A stretch of 46,828 nucleotides of DNA from Prevotellaceae bacterium (GCA_015257125.1 JABZKU010000017.1:1-46828); one strand, 5' to 3'; counted from the stretch's first letter, positions 35,756-42,760 are shown. The notes: generated by a model not told the origin, from the sequence alone. A program made the numbers and translations.

Positions 35756-36475
35756 TTAGCGTGCCTGCGCCTCAGCGTTCTTGATCATTTGCTGCGAAGC
35801 GTAGAGATAAACTTCTACACGACGGTTCTGCTGCTTACCGGCTGCGGTGCTGTTGTCAGCAACGGGGAACTCTTCGCCAAGACCCTTCACCTCGCGGATC
35901 TGAGCCGGGCGAGCGCCGCTCTGCATGAGGTAGTTGCTCACGCTTTGTGCGCGTTGGTAAGAAAGCGTTTGGTTCTTTTCGCGCGACTGCTCGGTCGTGC
36001 TGTTTCTCCATCCCTGATTGTCGGTGTAACCCATGATCGATACGTCCATATCGCTGTTGGGAACGAGCACATCGGTGGCAAACTTGCGGAGCGAGTTCTG
36101 TGCCGAAGCAGAGAGCGTAGCGTTACCGGTACCGAAGAGGATACCGCTGTCGAAAGTCACGCGGACATATTTCACACCGTTCTCACCTTGGAGCACTTCG
36201 GCCTTGGCGTTAGCCACACGTTCAGCCTCAGCTTTGGCCTTATCCATACGGTTACCGATGATCACACCGGCACCACCGCCGACAGCCGTACCGATAGCGG
36301 CACCGATGGCCGTACCTTTACCGTCCTTGCTGACGAGGTAACCCACCAACGAGCCGAGGGTTGCGCCGGCACCGCCACCCAAAAGACCACCTTTCGCTTT
36401 ATTGCTCCAATCGCCGCAAGACGTGAGCATCATAGAAGCACAGAGTGCTACTGCTGCAAACTTAATTCCTTTCAT
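35756..36475 (-). CDS. OmpA-family lipoprotein with glycine-zipper region
   Basis: 239 residues from the ATG at 36475. That start gives a lipoprotein signal ending ASMMLTSC, with C20 lipidated, and lies behind a good -7 box at 36528. Residues about 31-95 are a glycine-zipper segment (GGLLGGGAGATLG, AIGAAIGTAVGGGAGVIIG), followed by an Ala/Lys-rich linker. The C-terminal OmpA domain (about 110-235) has GYTDNQG and QNRRVEVYL, which carry the Asp and Arg that bind peptidoglycan. It likely anchors the outer membrane to the cell wall. It is a single gene, divergent from the membrane protein at 36661. Confidence 0.92.
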   Translation of the reverse strand: MKGIKFAAVALCASMMLTSCGDWSNKAKGGLLGGGAGATLGSLVGYLVSKDGKGTAIGAAIGTAVGGGAGVIIGNRMDKAKAEAERVANAKAEVLQGENGVKYVRVTFDSGILFGTGNATLSASAQNSLRKFATDVLVPNSDMDVSIMGYTDNQGWRNSTTEQSREKNQTLSYQRAQSVSNYLMQSGARPAQIREVKGLGEEFPVADNSTAAGKQQNRRVEVYLYASQQMIKNAEAQAR

Positions 36476-36527
36476 AAGTGTATGTATATGAGTTGTTATA
36501 CTGTTAGTTTTTGAACTGAAGCGCTTG

Positions 36528-36535
36528 CAAAAGTA
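36528..36535 (-). promoter_or_regulatory. -7 box of the OmpA-like gene
   Basis: TACTTTTG on the minus strand, about 50 bp before the ATG at 36475. TTGG at 36558-36555 lies 19 bp upstream and may serve as a weak -33 box. Confidence 0.75.
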
Positions 36536-36578
36536 GTCATAAGGGCACGACAAACCAAGCGAAAAAGAAAAAAGTTCG

Positions 36579-36586
36579 TATATTTG
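36579..36586 (+). promoter_or_regulatory. -7 box of the membrane-protein gene at 36661
   Basis: TATATTTG fits TAnnTTTG. The start site would be near 36592, leaving a leader of about 70 bases. It is back-to-back with the OmpA-gene promoter, 43 bp apart. Confidence 0.7.
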
Positions 36587-36660
36587 CACGCAAACGGCGG
36601 ATCTGTGTAATATGATCTTTTCAGTCCGCCGGCATCTTACAACTGCAAATCCATCACATC

Positions 36661-37617
36661 ATGGAAGAACAACAATTTAATGCTACGCAGACGCCGTCAT
36701 CCGGCGCTCCTACCCCCGGTTTCCCGGGCGGACAACCTCCGGTTCGCAAAAAGCGCAATCCTTGGATCTATGTGATCATCGCGCTCTGCATCCTCATTCC
36801 CGCAGCAGTGGCCGGCGGCTTCTACTTTTATCTCAATCAACAAGTGAGCGAACAGGAAGCCTATGAGTTACTCAATAATAATGAGACGATCGAGGACTAC
36901 GAAAACTACCTGAATCGCTATCCGAGCAGTCATCATGCCGACGAAGTGCGCGAGCGCCTCCAGAAGTTGCGCACGATGTATGGAGATTGGCAACGCATTG
37001 CCAACAGCAGTTACGCTTCTGACTTCGAACGCTTCCGCGAAAACTACCCGCAAAGCCTATTGGTGAAGCAATGCGAACTGAAAATCGATTCGCTCGACTG
37101 GGAAACGGCTAAAAAGCTCAACACCCCCGAAGCGCTTGCCGACTATATGGAGAAGCATCCCGACGGACGCTACGCACAAGATGCCAGCCAAGTACAAAAC
37201 ACGCTGGAAAAATCGATTGTGACGCCCGAAGAACGCAGCCAAATCTCAAGCGCATTCCACGGCTTCTTCCAGGCTTTCGGCGAAAACGACAACGCTTCGC
37301 TCTTTACCTACATCACGCCGACAATGACGCAGTTCCTTTCCAAAAAGAACGCCACGAAGGCCGATGTGGGCGACATCATCAATCGCACCTATTCCAGCGA
37401 TATCGAAAATTGTTCTTTCGTGGTCAACGACGATTACCAAATCAAGAAAGCCGTCGATGAGCAAGGCAACACGACTTATACCGTTTCTTTCTCTGTTGAC
37501 CAGCACATTGAACGTACGGGCGAAGGTAAGACCTTTGGTTCTTACACGGTGAACGCGACCCTCAACGGGGAAATGAAAATTTCTTCGCTCACCATGAAAG
37601 AAATTTCACGCTCTTGA
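36661..37617 (+). CDS. Single-span membrane protein with TPR-like and NTF2-like parts, unknown function
   Basis: I do not recognise this 318-residue protein. A Pro/Gly-rich cytoplasmic start (1-33) ends in basic KKRNP, before one membrane helix (about 35-57). Two or three YfiO/TPR-like helical repeats follow (about 63-180), each with the phrase DYENYLNRYPSS, FERFRENYPQS or LADYMEKHPDG. The C-terminal domain (about 195-318) reads like an NTF2/SnoaL-type fold of periplasmic proteins. It is probably anchored in the inner membrane with its repeats in the periplasm. It is transcribed from its own promoter, divergent from the OmpA-like gene. Confidence 0.75.
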   Translation: MEEQQFNATQTPSSGAPTPGFPGGQPPVRKKRNPWIYVIIALCILIPAAVAGGFYFYLNQQVSEQEAYELLNNNETIEDYENYLNRYPSSHHADEVRERLQKLRTMYGDWQRIANSSYASDFERFRENYPQSLLVKQCELKIDSLDWETAKKLNTPEALADYMEKHPDGRYAQDASQVQNTLEKSIVTPEERSQISSAFHGFFQAFGENDNASLFTYITPTMTQFLSKKNATKADVGDIINRTYSSDIENCSFVVNDDYQIKKAVDEQGNTTYTVSFSVDQHIERTGEGKTFGSYTVNATLNGEMKISSLTMKEISRS

Positions 37618-37692
37618 GTCATCAGTTCTGCACTATCCCCCCAAAAAGGACTTAGATAATCTGAATATCCTATTTAAGCAAAGAATCATCCC

Positions 37693-38154
37693 ATGCTTAT
37701 CATCAACAACTACGAAGAGTTCGCTTCACATCTGGGCGAAGTTTTAGGCACCTCTGACTGGCTTGAAGTGCCACAAGAGCGTATCAACTTGTTTGCTGAC
37801 GCCACGCTCGATCACCAATGGATCCACGTTGACGAAAACAAAGCAAAAGAAGGGCCTTTCGGCCAAACCATCGTGCATGGTTACTTGACCCTTTCGCTCC
37901 TTCCTTACCTTTGGAGTCAAATCATCGAGGTGCGCAACATCAAAATGATGGTCAACTACGGCATGGACAAGATGAAATTCGGACAAGCCGTGCTTTCCGG
38001 CCAACAAATCCGCCTTACCGCATCGCTGGCCTCCATCACGAACCTGCGCGGTGTGTGCAAAGCCGAAATTAAATTCAACATTGAGATCAAAGATCAGAAG
38101 AAACCTGCGCTCAACGGTGTAGCTACGTTCCTCTACCACTTCGATCAAGCCTAA
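37693..38154 (+). CDS. MaoC family dehydratase
   Basis: The 153-residue protein is a single hot-dog domain of the (R)-specific enoyl-CoA hydratase type. The segment FADATLDHQWIHVDENKA holds the expected catalytic pair, about D40 and H45, and GPFGQTIVHGYLTLSLLP is the family's second signature. The CoA substrate is not evident, and no other beta-oxidation gene is close. It ends 3 bp before the YigZ-like gene, so the two are probably translated from one message. Confidence 0.92.
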   Translation: MLIINNYEEFASHLGEVLGTSDWLEVPQERINLFADATLDHQWIHVDENKAKEGPFGQTIVHGYLTLSLLPYLWSQIIEVRNIKMMVNYGMDKMKFGQAVLSGQQIRLTASLASITNLRGVCKAEIKFNIEIKDQKKPALNGVATFLYHFDQA

Positions 38155-38157
38155 CCA

Positions 38158-38769
38158 ATGGACACTTACCTCACACTCTCCGCGAGTGGCGAAGCGGTCT
38201 ACACCGAAAAGCGCAGTAAGTTCTACGCTTTTGCCGAACACGTGGATGATGAGGAAAGCGCTAAAGCACGCGTGGCGGCATTGCGGAAACAATTCTACGA
38301 TGCCCGCCACGTTTGTTTTGCTTATGTCCTCGATTTCGACGGACAGCGCACACGTTCGAACGACGACGGGGAGCCTTCCGGCACAGCGGGGCGACCGATT
38401 CTCGGCGCCCTGCGCTCAGCGGGACTGACCTTCACGCTTGCCGTCGTAGTTCGCTACTTCGGCGGAGTGAAACTCGGCACCGGCGGGCTGGTGGTGGCCT
38501 ATCGCGAAGCAGCAGCAGCAGCCATTGCCGAAGCCACTGTCGAGGAACGGCTCATCATGGAGCAATTTCGAGTGGAAGTGCCCTACGCGGATGCCGATGT
38601 GGCAATGCGCTTTATCCGCGACGGCGGGGGTGAAATCACGGCGCGCGACTTCTCGGCCGAAGGTACGACACTAACGATCGAAATCCGCGCTTCGCTGCTT
38701 GCTCCTTTGCGCGAACGCTTGGGCAAGATCCTCTCTCTTCGATTTCTCGACGAAGAAGGCCAGGATTAA
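38158..38769 (+). CDS. YigZ/IMPACT family protein
   Basis: The 203-residue protein has the UPF0029/IMPACT N-terminal domain with DDGEPSGTAGRPIL and VVVRYFGGVKLGTGGLVVAY, followed by the ferredoxin-like C-terminal domain common to bacterial YigZ. Eukaryotic IMPACT proteins bind GCN1; the bacterial role is not established. It is tightly linked to the MaoC-like gene. Confidence 0.92.
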   Translation: MDTYLTLSASGEAVYTEKRSKFYAFAEHVDDEESAKARVAALRKQFYDARHVCFAYVLDFDGQRTRSNDDGEPSGTAGRPILGALRSAGLTFTLAVVVRYFGGVKLGTGGLVVAYREAAAAAIAEATVEERLIMEQFRVEVPYADADVAMRFIRDGGGEITARDFSAEGTTLTIEIRASLLAPLRERLGKILSLRFLDEEGQD

Positions 38770-38820
38770 AGGTCCCATTTTCCTCTCCCCCTCCGCTGCT
38801 TAGGACATGACACAGACCGA

Positions 38821-38858
38821 AAACGCCCCTTTTCTTCCGTTGAAGAAAAGGGGCGTTT
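38821..38858 (+). terminator. Hairpin after the YigZ-like gene
   Basis: A perfect 16-bp stem (AAACGCCCCTTTTCTT / AAGAAAAGGGGCGTTT) around a 6-base loop. Only CGTATTTC follows, so its termination strength is uncertain. Confidence 0.75.
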
Positions 38859-38917
38859 CGTATTTCATCGCAACAACGCACGATAAGGGGGAGAAAGGTG
38901 AGCAGCCTTTTCTCAAT

Positions 38918-38969
38918 TATTGCTGTCCGCTAAACTTCAAAACGCCACAATTTCCCTATCCGCAATGCC
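38918..38969 (-). repeat. Long GCTGTCCGCTAAA-box repeat, inverted copy of bases 1-52
   Basis: Reverse complement of 1-52 with three differences. It marks the left edge of the accessory island. Directly after it, 38959-38988 forms a hairpin (TCCGCAATGCC with GGCGTTGCGGA) followed by CTTCTTTTT, so the element may carry its own terminator-like end. Confidence 0.85.
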
Positions 38970-39033
38970 CATCAATAGGCGTTGCGGACTTCTTTTTGGA
39001 AAAGTAAGCCCCCCTTTCCAACTATCATTCATT

Positions 39034-39050
39034 GGCTGTCCGCTAAAACG
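39034..39050 (-). repeat. GCTGTCCGCTAAA box, short copy
   Basis: GGCTGTCCGCTAAAACG, same orientation as the copy at 38918 and 114 bp further on. The DNA around it (38970-39260) encodes nothing recognisable. Confidence 0.65.
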
Positions 39051-39158
39051 AGAGAATGGAAGACACGAGATGTGGCCAAATGTGTTCTTTAAGCCTCTGA
39101 GAGCCTTAGAGTATGGCGAATTCTATTGATTTTCGTGAATCGGATCACCGTATACAAC

Positions 39159-39178
39159 GGCTGTCCGCTAAAAAAACG
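39159..39178 (-). repeat. GCTGTCCGCTAAA box, short copy
   Basis: GGCTGTCCGCTAAA followed by an A-run and CG; 125 bp after the copy at 39034. Together the boxes recur every 114-125 bp. Confidence 0.65.
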
Positions 39179-39260
39179 CTTGCGAAGAATAGAAAGAGGG
39201 GAACTTTAGATGAAGTAAGATGAATCAACCTGTTTAGTGGAGGTCAGAACGACAAATTTG

Positions 39261-39290
39261 CAGCGTCTAAACTTTTACCGGACAGCAATA
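39261..39290 (+). repeat. GCTGTCCGCTAAA box, inverted variant
   Basis: Reads TTTTACCGGACAGCAATA, with GCGTC upstream in place of CGTTTTG. It is opposite in orientation to the three preceding boxes and lies 17 bp from the end of the Rhs fragment. Confidence 0.6.
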
Positions 39291-39306
39291 TATGCGTATA
39301 GGTTTG

Positions 39307-39426
39307 TTAGTCCCGCCTCGAGACGAATGGGTCTTGCCTGATGTATGCTCCTTTTTTGGGCGAGTAGTAGCGGAAGCGGCTGAAAGCCAGCCCCGTCTCC
39401 CTGTCGAGGTACTCCCCTCGGTAGAG
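39307..39426 (-). pseudogene. Rhs core C-terminal fragment
   Basis: In the frame ending at the stop at 39307-39309, the minus strand encodes LYRGEYLDRETGLAFSRFRYY followed by SPKKGAYIRQDPF (39 codons). This is the hallmark end of the Rhs/YD-repeat core (consensus GQYxDxETGLxYNRxRYYxP...GRYxxxDPxGL). It starts immediately after, and in frame with, the stop codon of the putative immunity gene at 39427, and has no start of its own. It ends 4 residues past DPF, so any toxin tail is missing. It is a recombination remnant rather than a gene. Confidence 0.85.
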
Positions 39427-39879
39427 TTAAGGTTGTGTATTCTTCCAATAGGATATTTCCCAAGGTTTATTTATCGGAATTATCCAACCTTCCTCAAAAC
39501 GTGCTGCACTATCTGTCGTTATTAGAGTATCTTCCTCGAAATGCAATTTATCAAAAGGGTTTCCATTTTCAAGCATCATCAACCATACAAATATGGATTT
39601 TTGTTTATCAAAGACGTAAACTGCACCTTCACTTCCCCAACTAGTTTCACAACCATACGCAATCCAGAAGTCATTCTCAACCATCGCGATTACATCAAAA
39701 GAAGTCTCAAACTCATCCTCAATCCAATCTAAGGCATCATCTTCTTTCACTAAAACAGATTGATCGATCTCTGTTCTTTTATGTATCAAACGATAGAACA
39801 CTCCAGTCCTGGTTAGAATTCCATTGGTAAAAGGACAGTTCCCGTCCTCAATACACCTATTTAACAAACTCATTTTCAT
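39427..39879 (-). CDS. Putative Rhs-associated immunity protein 1
   Basis: A 150-residue acidic soluble protein. The family name is not known to me. It contains TRTGVFYRLIHK, VLVKEDDALDWIEDEF, FWIAYGCETSWGSEGAVYVFDK and FVWLMMLENGNPFDKL, a style common to small immunity proteins next to polymorphic toxins. The ATG at 39879 is my choice (39873 is also possible). The frame is open further back to a GTG at 40014, across a stretch that joins the 95-bp repeat and may be the end of a toxin tail (YADKRNIKAGRVVTDTG). It sits between Rhs fragments, which is the main support for the immunity role. AT-rich compared with the neighbouring core genes. Confidence 0.6.
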   Translation of the reverse strand: MKMSLLNRCIEDGNCPFTNGILTRTGVFYRLIHKRTEIDQSVLVKEDDALDWIEDEFETSFDVIAMVENDFWIAYGCETSWGSEGAVYVFDKQKSIFVWLMMLENGNPFDKLHFEEDTLITTDSAARFEEGWIIPINKPWEISYWKNTQP

Positions 39880-39981
39880 CAAGTTCTCAGATACTTCGTT
39901 ATTTTTCTCAGAAAGACCTGTATCTGTAACAACTCTTCCTGCCTTAATGTTACGTTTATCAGCATATCGCTTTTGAAAATA
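39880..39981 (-). pseudogene. Possible toxin-tail remnant 1
   Basis: 34 codons between the 95-bp repeat and immunity gene 1 stay open in the same frame (YFQKRYADKRNIKAGRVVTD, then SEKNNEVSENL). By position it matches the unique segment after the other repeat copy (41539-41772). It is too short to be an active toxin. It could also simply be the N-terminus of the downstream protein. Confidence 0.35.
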
Positions 39982-40076
39982 CACCTCAGCCCCCAACGCG
40001 CACGCGTAGCGCACGCCCGCTGTTATTCGTTTTTTGCCTTCACCTCTTCACCATAAGACAGCAAGAAACTATGAAA
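39982..40076. repeat. 95-bp direct repeat, copy 1
   Basis: About 93% identical to 41773-41867, in the same orientation. Both contain GCGCACGCGTAGCGC, a T-run (CGTTTTTTGCC) and two TTCACC hexamers. In both copies the conserved stretch ends exactly where the unique tail/immunity sequence begins. In one frame it encodes SYGEEVKAKNE followed by a stop in this copy. Confidence 0.9.
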
Positions 40077-40147
40077 CGAGTATTTACGGATAAAGGTAAA
40101 GTTTGATCTGTAGCTATGGGCTGGCGTAGCTTCGTCTGCCATCACTA

Positions 40148-40720
40148 TCATCTAATAGTCTCTGGACGATCATTGAGCTGATACACCCACTCGTGTAAGG
40201 GAACATTGCTATCCCACAAGAAACGTGTTATCTTGTGCCCCACAGCCTTACCATACTCGTTGATCTTCGCCACACGTCTACCTAAGGCATCATACTCAAG
40301 CGAAGATTTACCTTCTTGTTGTTCCTGACACGCACCAGCTGTCCTGCACCATCCCACTCGTAAGTCCAAGTCAGTGGCTCTGTGCGCAGCTTCCGGCGTA
40401 TCCAGTCATAGTGTTCAATGCTCTCCGTCTTAGAGACGCGTTGCGTCAGGAATCCCTCCCCATCAAAGTGGTAAGTCCATTCCTTATCCTCCTTGCGTCA
40501 TCCGCCACGCTCATAAGTGGCTTCCTTACCGAAGCGGTTAGGATAGATATTGCCAATACGATCGGGTAGCTTGTAGAGTTTCTCTATTTCATCGTAACGA
40601 GCGGCGGCCAAAGTACCCACGACATCGTAGTCAAACTCTGCCGCGTATGTCTCTTCTATCAATCCTTGATGAGCTTTCAAAGACACAAAATTGAACAAGG
40701 AGCACACGAGAAACAGGAGC
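40148..40720 (-). pseudogene. Broken Rhs/YD-repeat core fragment
   Basis: On the minus strand the pieces read AEFDYDVVGTLAAARYDE, YKLPDRIGNIYPNRFGKEA, EWTYHFDGEGFLTQRVSK, WTYEWDGAGQLVRVRNN, SLEYDALGRRVAKI and RFLWDSNVPLHEWVYQ, in the normal Rhs order. An in-frame TGA (40498-40500) interrupts the first part, where CGA would be expected. A frame change near 40320-40330 separates QLVRVRNN from EGKSSLEYDALG. It ends at DRPETIR and a stop (40148). About 75-80 residues of core are then missing before the fragment at 39307-39426, which looks like the continuation. Not functional. Confidence 0.85.
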
Positions 40721-40900
40721 AATAGCCTTTGTCTTGTTTCACAGCGATTGACAAAGCTCTTACTCGGGCTATGTGTCAGTAAGTCGCTTGAAAAACCATT
40801 TACTATACCAGCTATGTGCTCACTCACAGAAAAGCTTTCAATTACTACATTTCGCTCCAATCGGGTTGATGTTTTTCCTCAAAAGTCACTCAATTAAGTG

Positions 40901-41500
40901 CTAATCCCGCAGGGTTATTAGTATTTTTTTATATCTATCTTTTAGGTATTCACTTTTTGTTTCACTATATTTCAAACTGAAGTATTGAATCAATTCTGAC
41001 TTATACATCATAGGTACAAAGTAAATGTATTCTTCGACCAAGTTAGTAAAGTATTCCGCAGAAGTCTTTTTAGGAGAAAGTTTAGGTATACTCATAAAAT
41101 AGGCCCATTTATTCGGGAATTCCTCAAATATTTTCATCTTAGGGAGATGAAATGCTACAAAAAGAGCTACTCCCTTTCTTTGAATATTCGCTAACATAAG
41201 GCGATATATTTCCTCACTCTCAGGAAGCTCATACCTCCACATCATCATTCCAAGAGCAGATACTATACAGCGATTGATTTTACTGTTTTCCGCATACTTA
41301 TTTGCTATTTGCACCAAAACACCCGCAAATTGAACATCTCTAAAAAGCTCCGTATAATAAGAAGACATTTCTTGCCTAGGCTGTTTCTCAAAATCAACAA
41401 GAAGCTTTTCGATCTCTTCGCTTGTTTGAGTTTCCCAATTCTCAATATGATGCTTCAGTTCGATTATTTTATTAACTCGAAGCTTAGTTTTGCTGTTCAT
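40901..41500 (-). CDS. Putative Rhs-associated immunity protein 2
   Basis: A 199-residue, largely helical, soluble protein starting at the ATG at 41500. I recognise no family. Helical phrases such as NKIIELKHHIENWETQTSEEIEKLL, VLVQIANKYAENSKINRCIVSALGMMMW and EEIYRLMLANIQRKGVALFVAFHL suggest a HEAT-like helical bundle, a fold seen in several immunity proteins. It follows a toxin-tail-like fragment (41539) by 38 bp and precedes an Rhs fragment. Clearly AT-rich (Lys, Ile, Tyr-rich) relative to the core genes, which suggests horizontal origin. It is intact. Confidence 0.6.
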   Translation of the reverse strand: MNSKTKLRVNKIIELKHHIENWETQTSEEIEKLLVDFEKQPRQEMSSYYTELFRDVQFAGVLVQIANKYAENSKINRCIVSALGMMMWRYELPESEEIYRLMLANIQRKGVALFVAFHLPKMKIFEEFPNKWAYFMSIPKLSPKKTSAEYFTNLVEEYIYFVPMMYKSELIQYFSLKYSETKSEYLKDRYKKILITLRD

Positions 41501-41538
41501 ATTTCTAGTGAGTATTATTAATCATATGTCCTTTGGAA

Positions 41539-41772
41539 TCAACTTCTGCTGTTTTTCTCTGACTCATTTTCTAACTCAATATCACCTTTAGACACAAAAA
41601 CTCTTCTATCTTTGACATTATTGGGGTCATATAAATGATAGAAGCCACCATCATTTCTTCTCTTATTCATCTGACTCTTATTCAGTTGATTGTGATACAA
41701 AGAAGGGTCATCCGACATTTGGAGTGATGTATCAACTACCAAAAGACCTTTTTCGAAAGTGCACCTATCCCC
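41539..41772 (-). pseudogene. Toxin-tail fragment 2
   Basis: About 78 codons are open from the end of 95-bp repeat copy 2 to a stop at 41539. They contain FEKGLLVVDTSLQMSDDPSLY, then NKRRNDGGFYHLYDPNNVKDR and RVFVSKGDIELENESEKNS. No convincing start codon exists; only a TTG inside the repeat. The position right after the repeat and right before immunity gene 2 is that of an Rhs C-terminal toxin tail. Catalytic residues cannot be named. Confidence 0.45.
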
Positions 41773-41867
41773 CACCTCAGCCCCCAACGCGCACGCGTAG
41801 CGCGCGTCCGCTGTTTTTCGTTTTTTGCCTTCACCTCTTCACCATACGACTGTAAGAAACTATGATA
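41773..41867. repeat. 95-bp direct repeat, copy 2
   Basis: Second copy of the repeat at 39982-40076, offset by 1791 bp. The frame encoding SYGEEVKAKNE stays open here (KQRTRATRARWGLRWG), while copy 1 has a stop. Confidence 0.9.
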
Positions 41868-41991
41868 CAGCGACTTGCGGGTGAAGACTTCACCCTTGTT
41901 TCCTTCACCGGTGAAGGCGAAAAAAGGGCATCTTCTTCACGCGCAAAACACACTGGATCAATGAATTGCGGGTGAAGGTGAAGGGTGAAGG
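41830..41991. repeat. TTCACC/GGTGAAG motif cluster
   Basis: At least eight copies of TTCACC or its complement GGTGAA occur in 162 bp (41830, 41838, 41880, 41889, 41904, 41910, then three in a row at 41971-41991). Several pairs face each other, for example TTCACCGGTGAA. The first two belong to the 95-bp repeat. The 41868-42760 stretch otherwise has no supported gene. Confidence 0.7.
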
Positions 41992-42153
41992 CAGGAATTA
42001 CAAACTCGCTGAGTGCGCGATGCGCAGGGGCGTGTCCGCTCACGCGTACGGAGGTGCGGATGAGGAAACGGCGAGTGTCATGGTCGGCGAAGGAACGGGC
42101 GTCTTTTCTAAAAAAAGCGGGGAGGAAAAAGAGAAAAGAAGAGGCGTTTCGTA

Positions 42154-42238
42154 AGAAAGTCCACAAGTTTTTGTTCGACTTCTCCCTATTCTCAAAAATC
42201 GAAACATTTTTCTCACAAAACCTTCGACTATTCGAAAC
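42154..42238. repeat. Degenerate AAAAGT-N5-ACTTTT-type array
   Basis: Four weak units (GAAAGTCCACAAGTTTTT, then CGACTTCTCCCTATTCT, AAAAATCGAAACATTTTT and AAAACCTTCGACTATTC) keep the 21-22-bp spacing. It is the least conserved array in the window. Confidence 0.4.
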
Positions 42239-42633
42239 TAAATCCTTACTTTTGCGCTTGATAAAACACAACTTTCCTTTCATCCCGCCGCACTGCGGCG
42301 TCCATATAGCGCAAAGTCGAGGAACTTTTCCCAACCCTCCGGCGCAAACGCTCTTTGACTTACTGAACCCATCGCGACTTCGCCTTATCCCTTCCTACCG
42401 GAACAGGCTCCAAAGACGCTGTCCCTCCCAATCGGGAGACATTTGCACGACAGCAACACGCCCCTTGGGGTTTGTTGGGATTTGGGTTTGTAGGGAAAGA
42501 AGGAGGAGCAAAGGCCTGTTTTTCTTCCACAAGAAAGGGGCACTCGCCTTCTTTGGACAACGCGCTTTGGGCAAGTCCATTCGGCTCTTGTCCTGCCCAC
42601 ATGCGGCGAATCCGACCATCATTATTTGATTTT

Positions 42634-42689
42634 GGGGGCTTTCTTTTTGAAAAAGAAAGCCCGAAGTCCGATTCCCTAGGACTTCGGGC
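42634..42689. other. Two adjacent hairpins at the right edge of the island
   Basis: GGGCTTTCTTTTT pairs with AAAAAGAAAGCCC (about 42636-42662). GCCCGAAGTCC pairs with GGACTTCGGGC (42659-42689, 9-base loop). The hairpins share bases and cannot both form fully. Nearby lies the repeat box at 42702. They could be terminator-like or part of a mobile repeat. Confidence 0.7.
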
Positions 42690-42701
42690 GGGATTTCCTG
42701 C

Positions 42702-42728
42702 CGTTTTGAAGTTTACCGAACAGCAATA
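42702..42728 (+). repeat. GCTGTCCGCTAAA box, diverged copy
   Basis: CGTTTTGAAGTTTACC followed by GAACAGCAATA; two changes from the core in bases 27-52. It is the right-hand flank of the accessory island, 32 bp before the end of the TRIC-like gene. Confidence 0.75.
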
Positions 42729-42760
42729 AATGGGAAACTTGCAGCCGGCAGACACCGCGG

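Noticed and set aside
41966..42630. Several overlapping open frames at the right part of the island
   Set aside because: They consist of motif repeats, basic low-complexity stretches or the degenerate 22-bp array. None has a start context or recognisable domain.
38918..42728. A complete mobile element bounded by the repeat boxes
   Set aside because: The flanking boxes are unequal in length and sequence, no transposase or integrase is present, and target duplications are not visible. Only remnants can be claimed.
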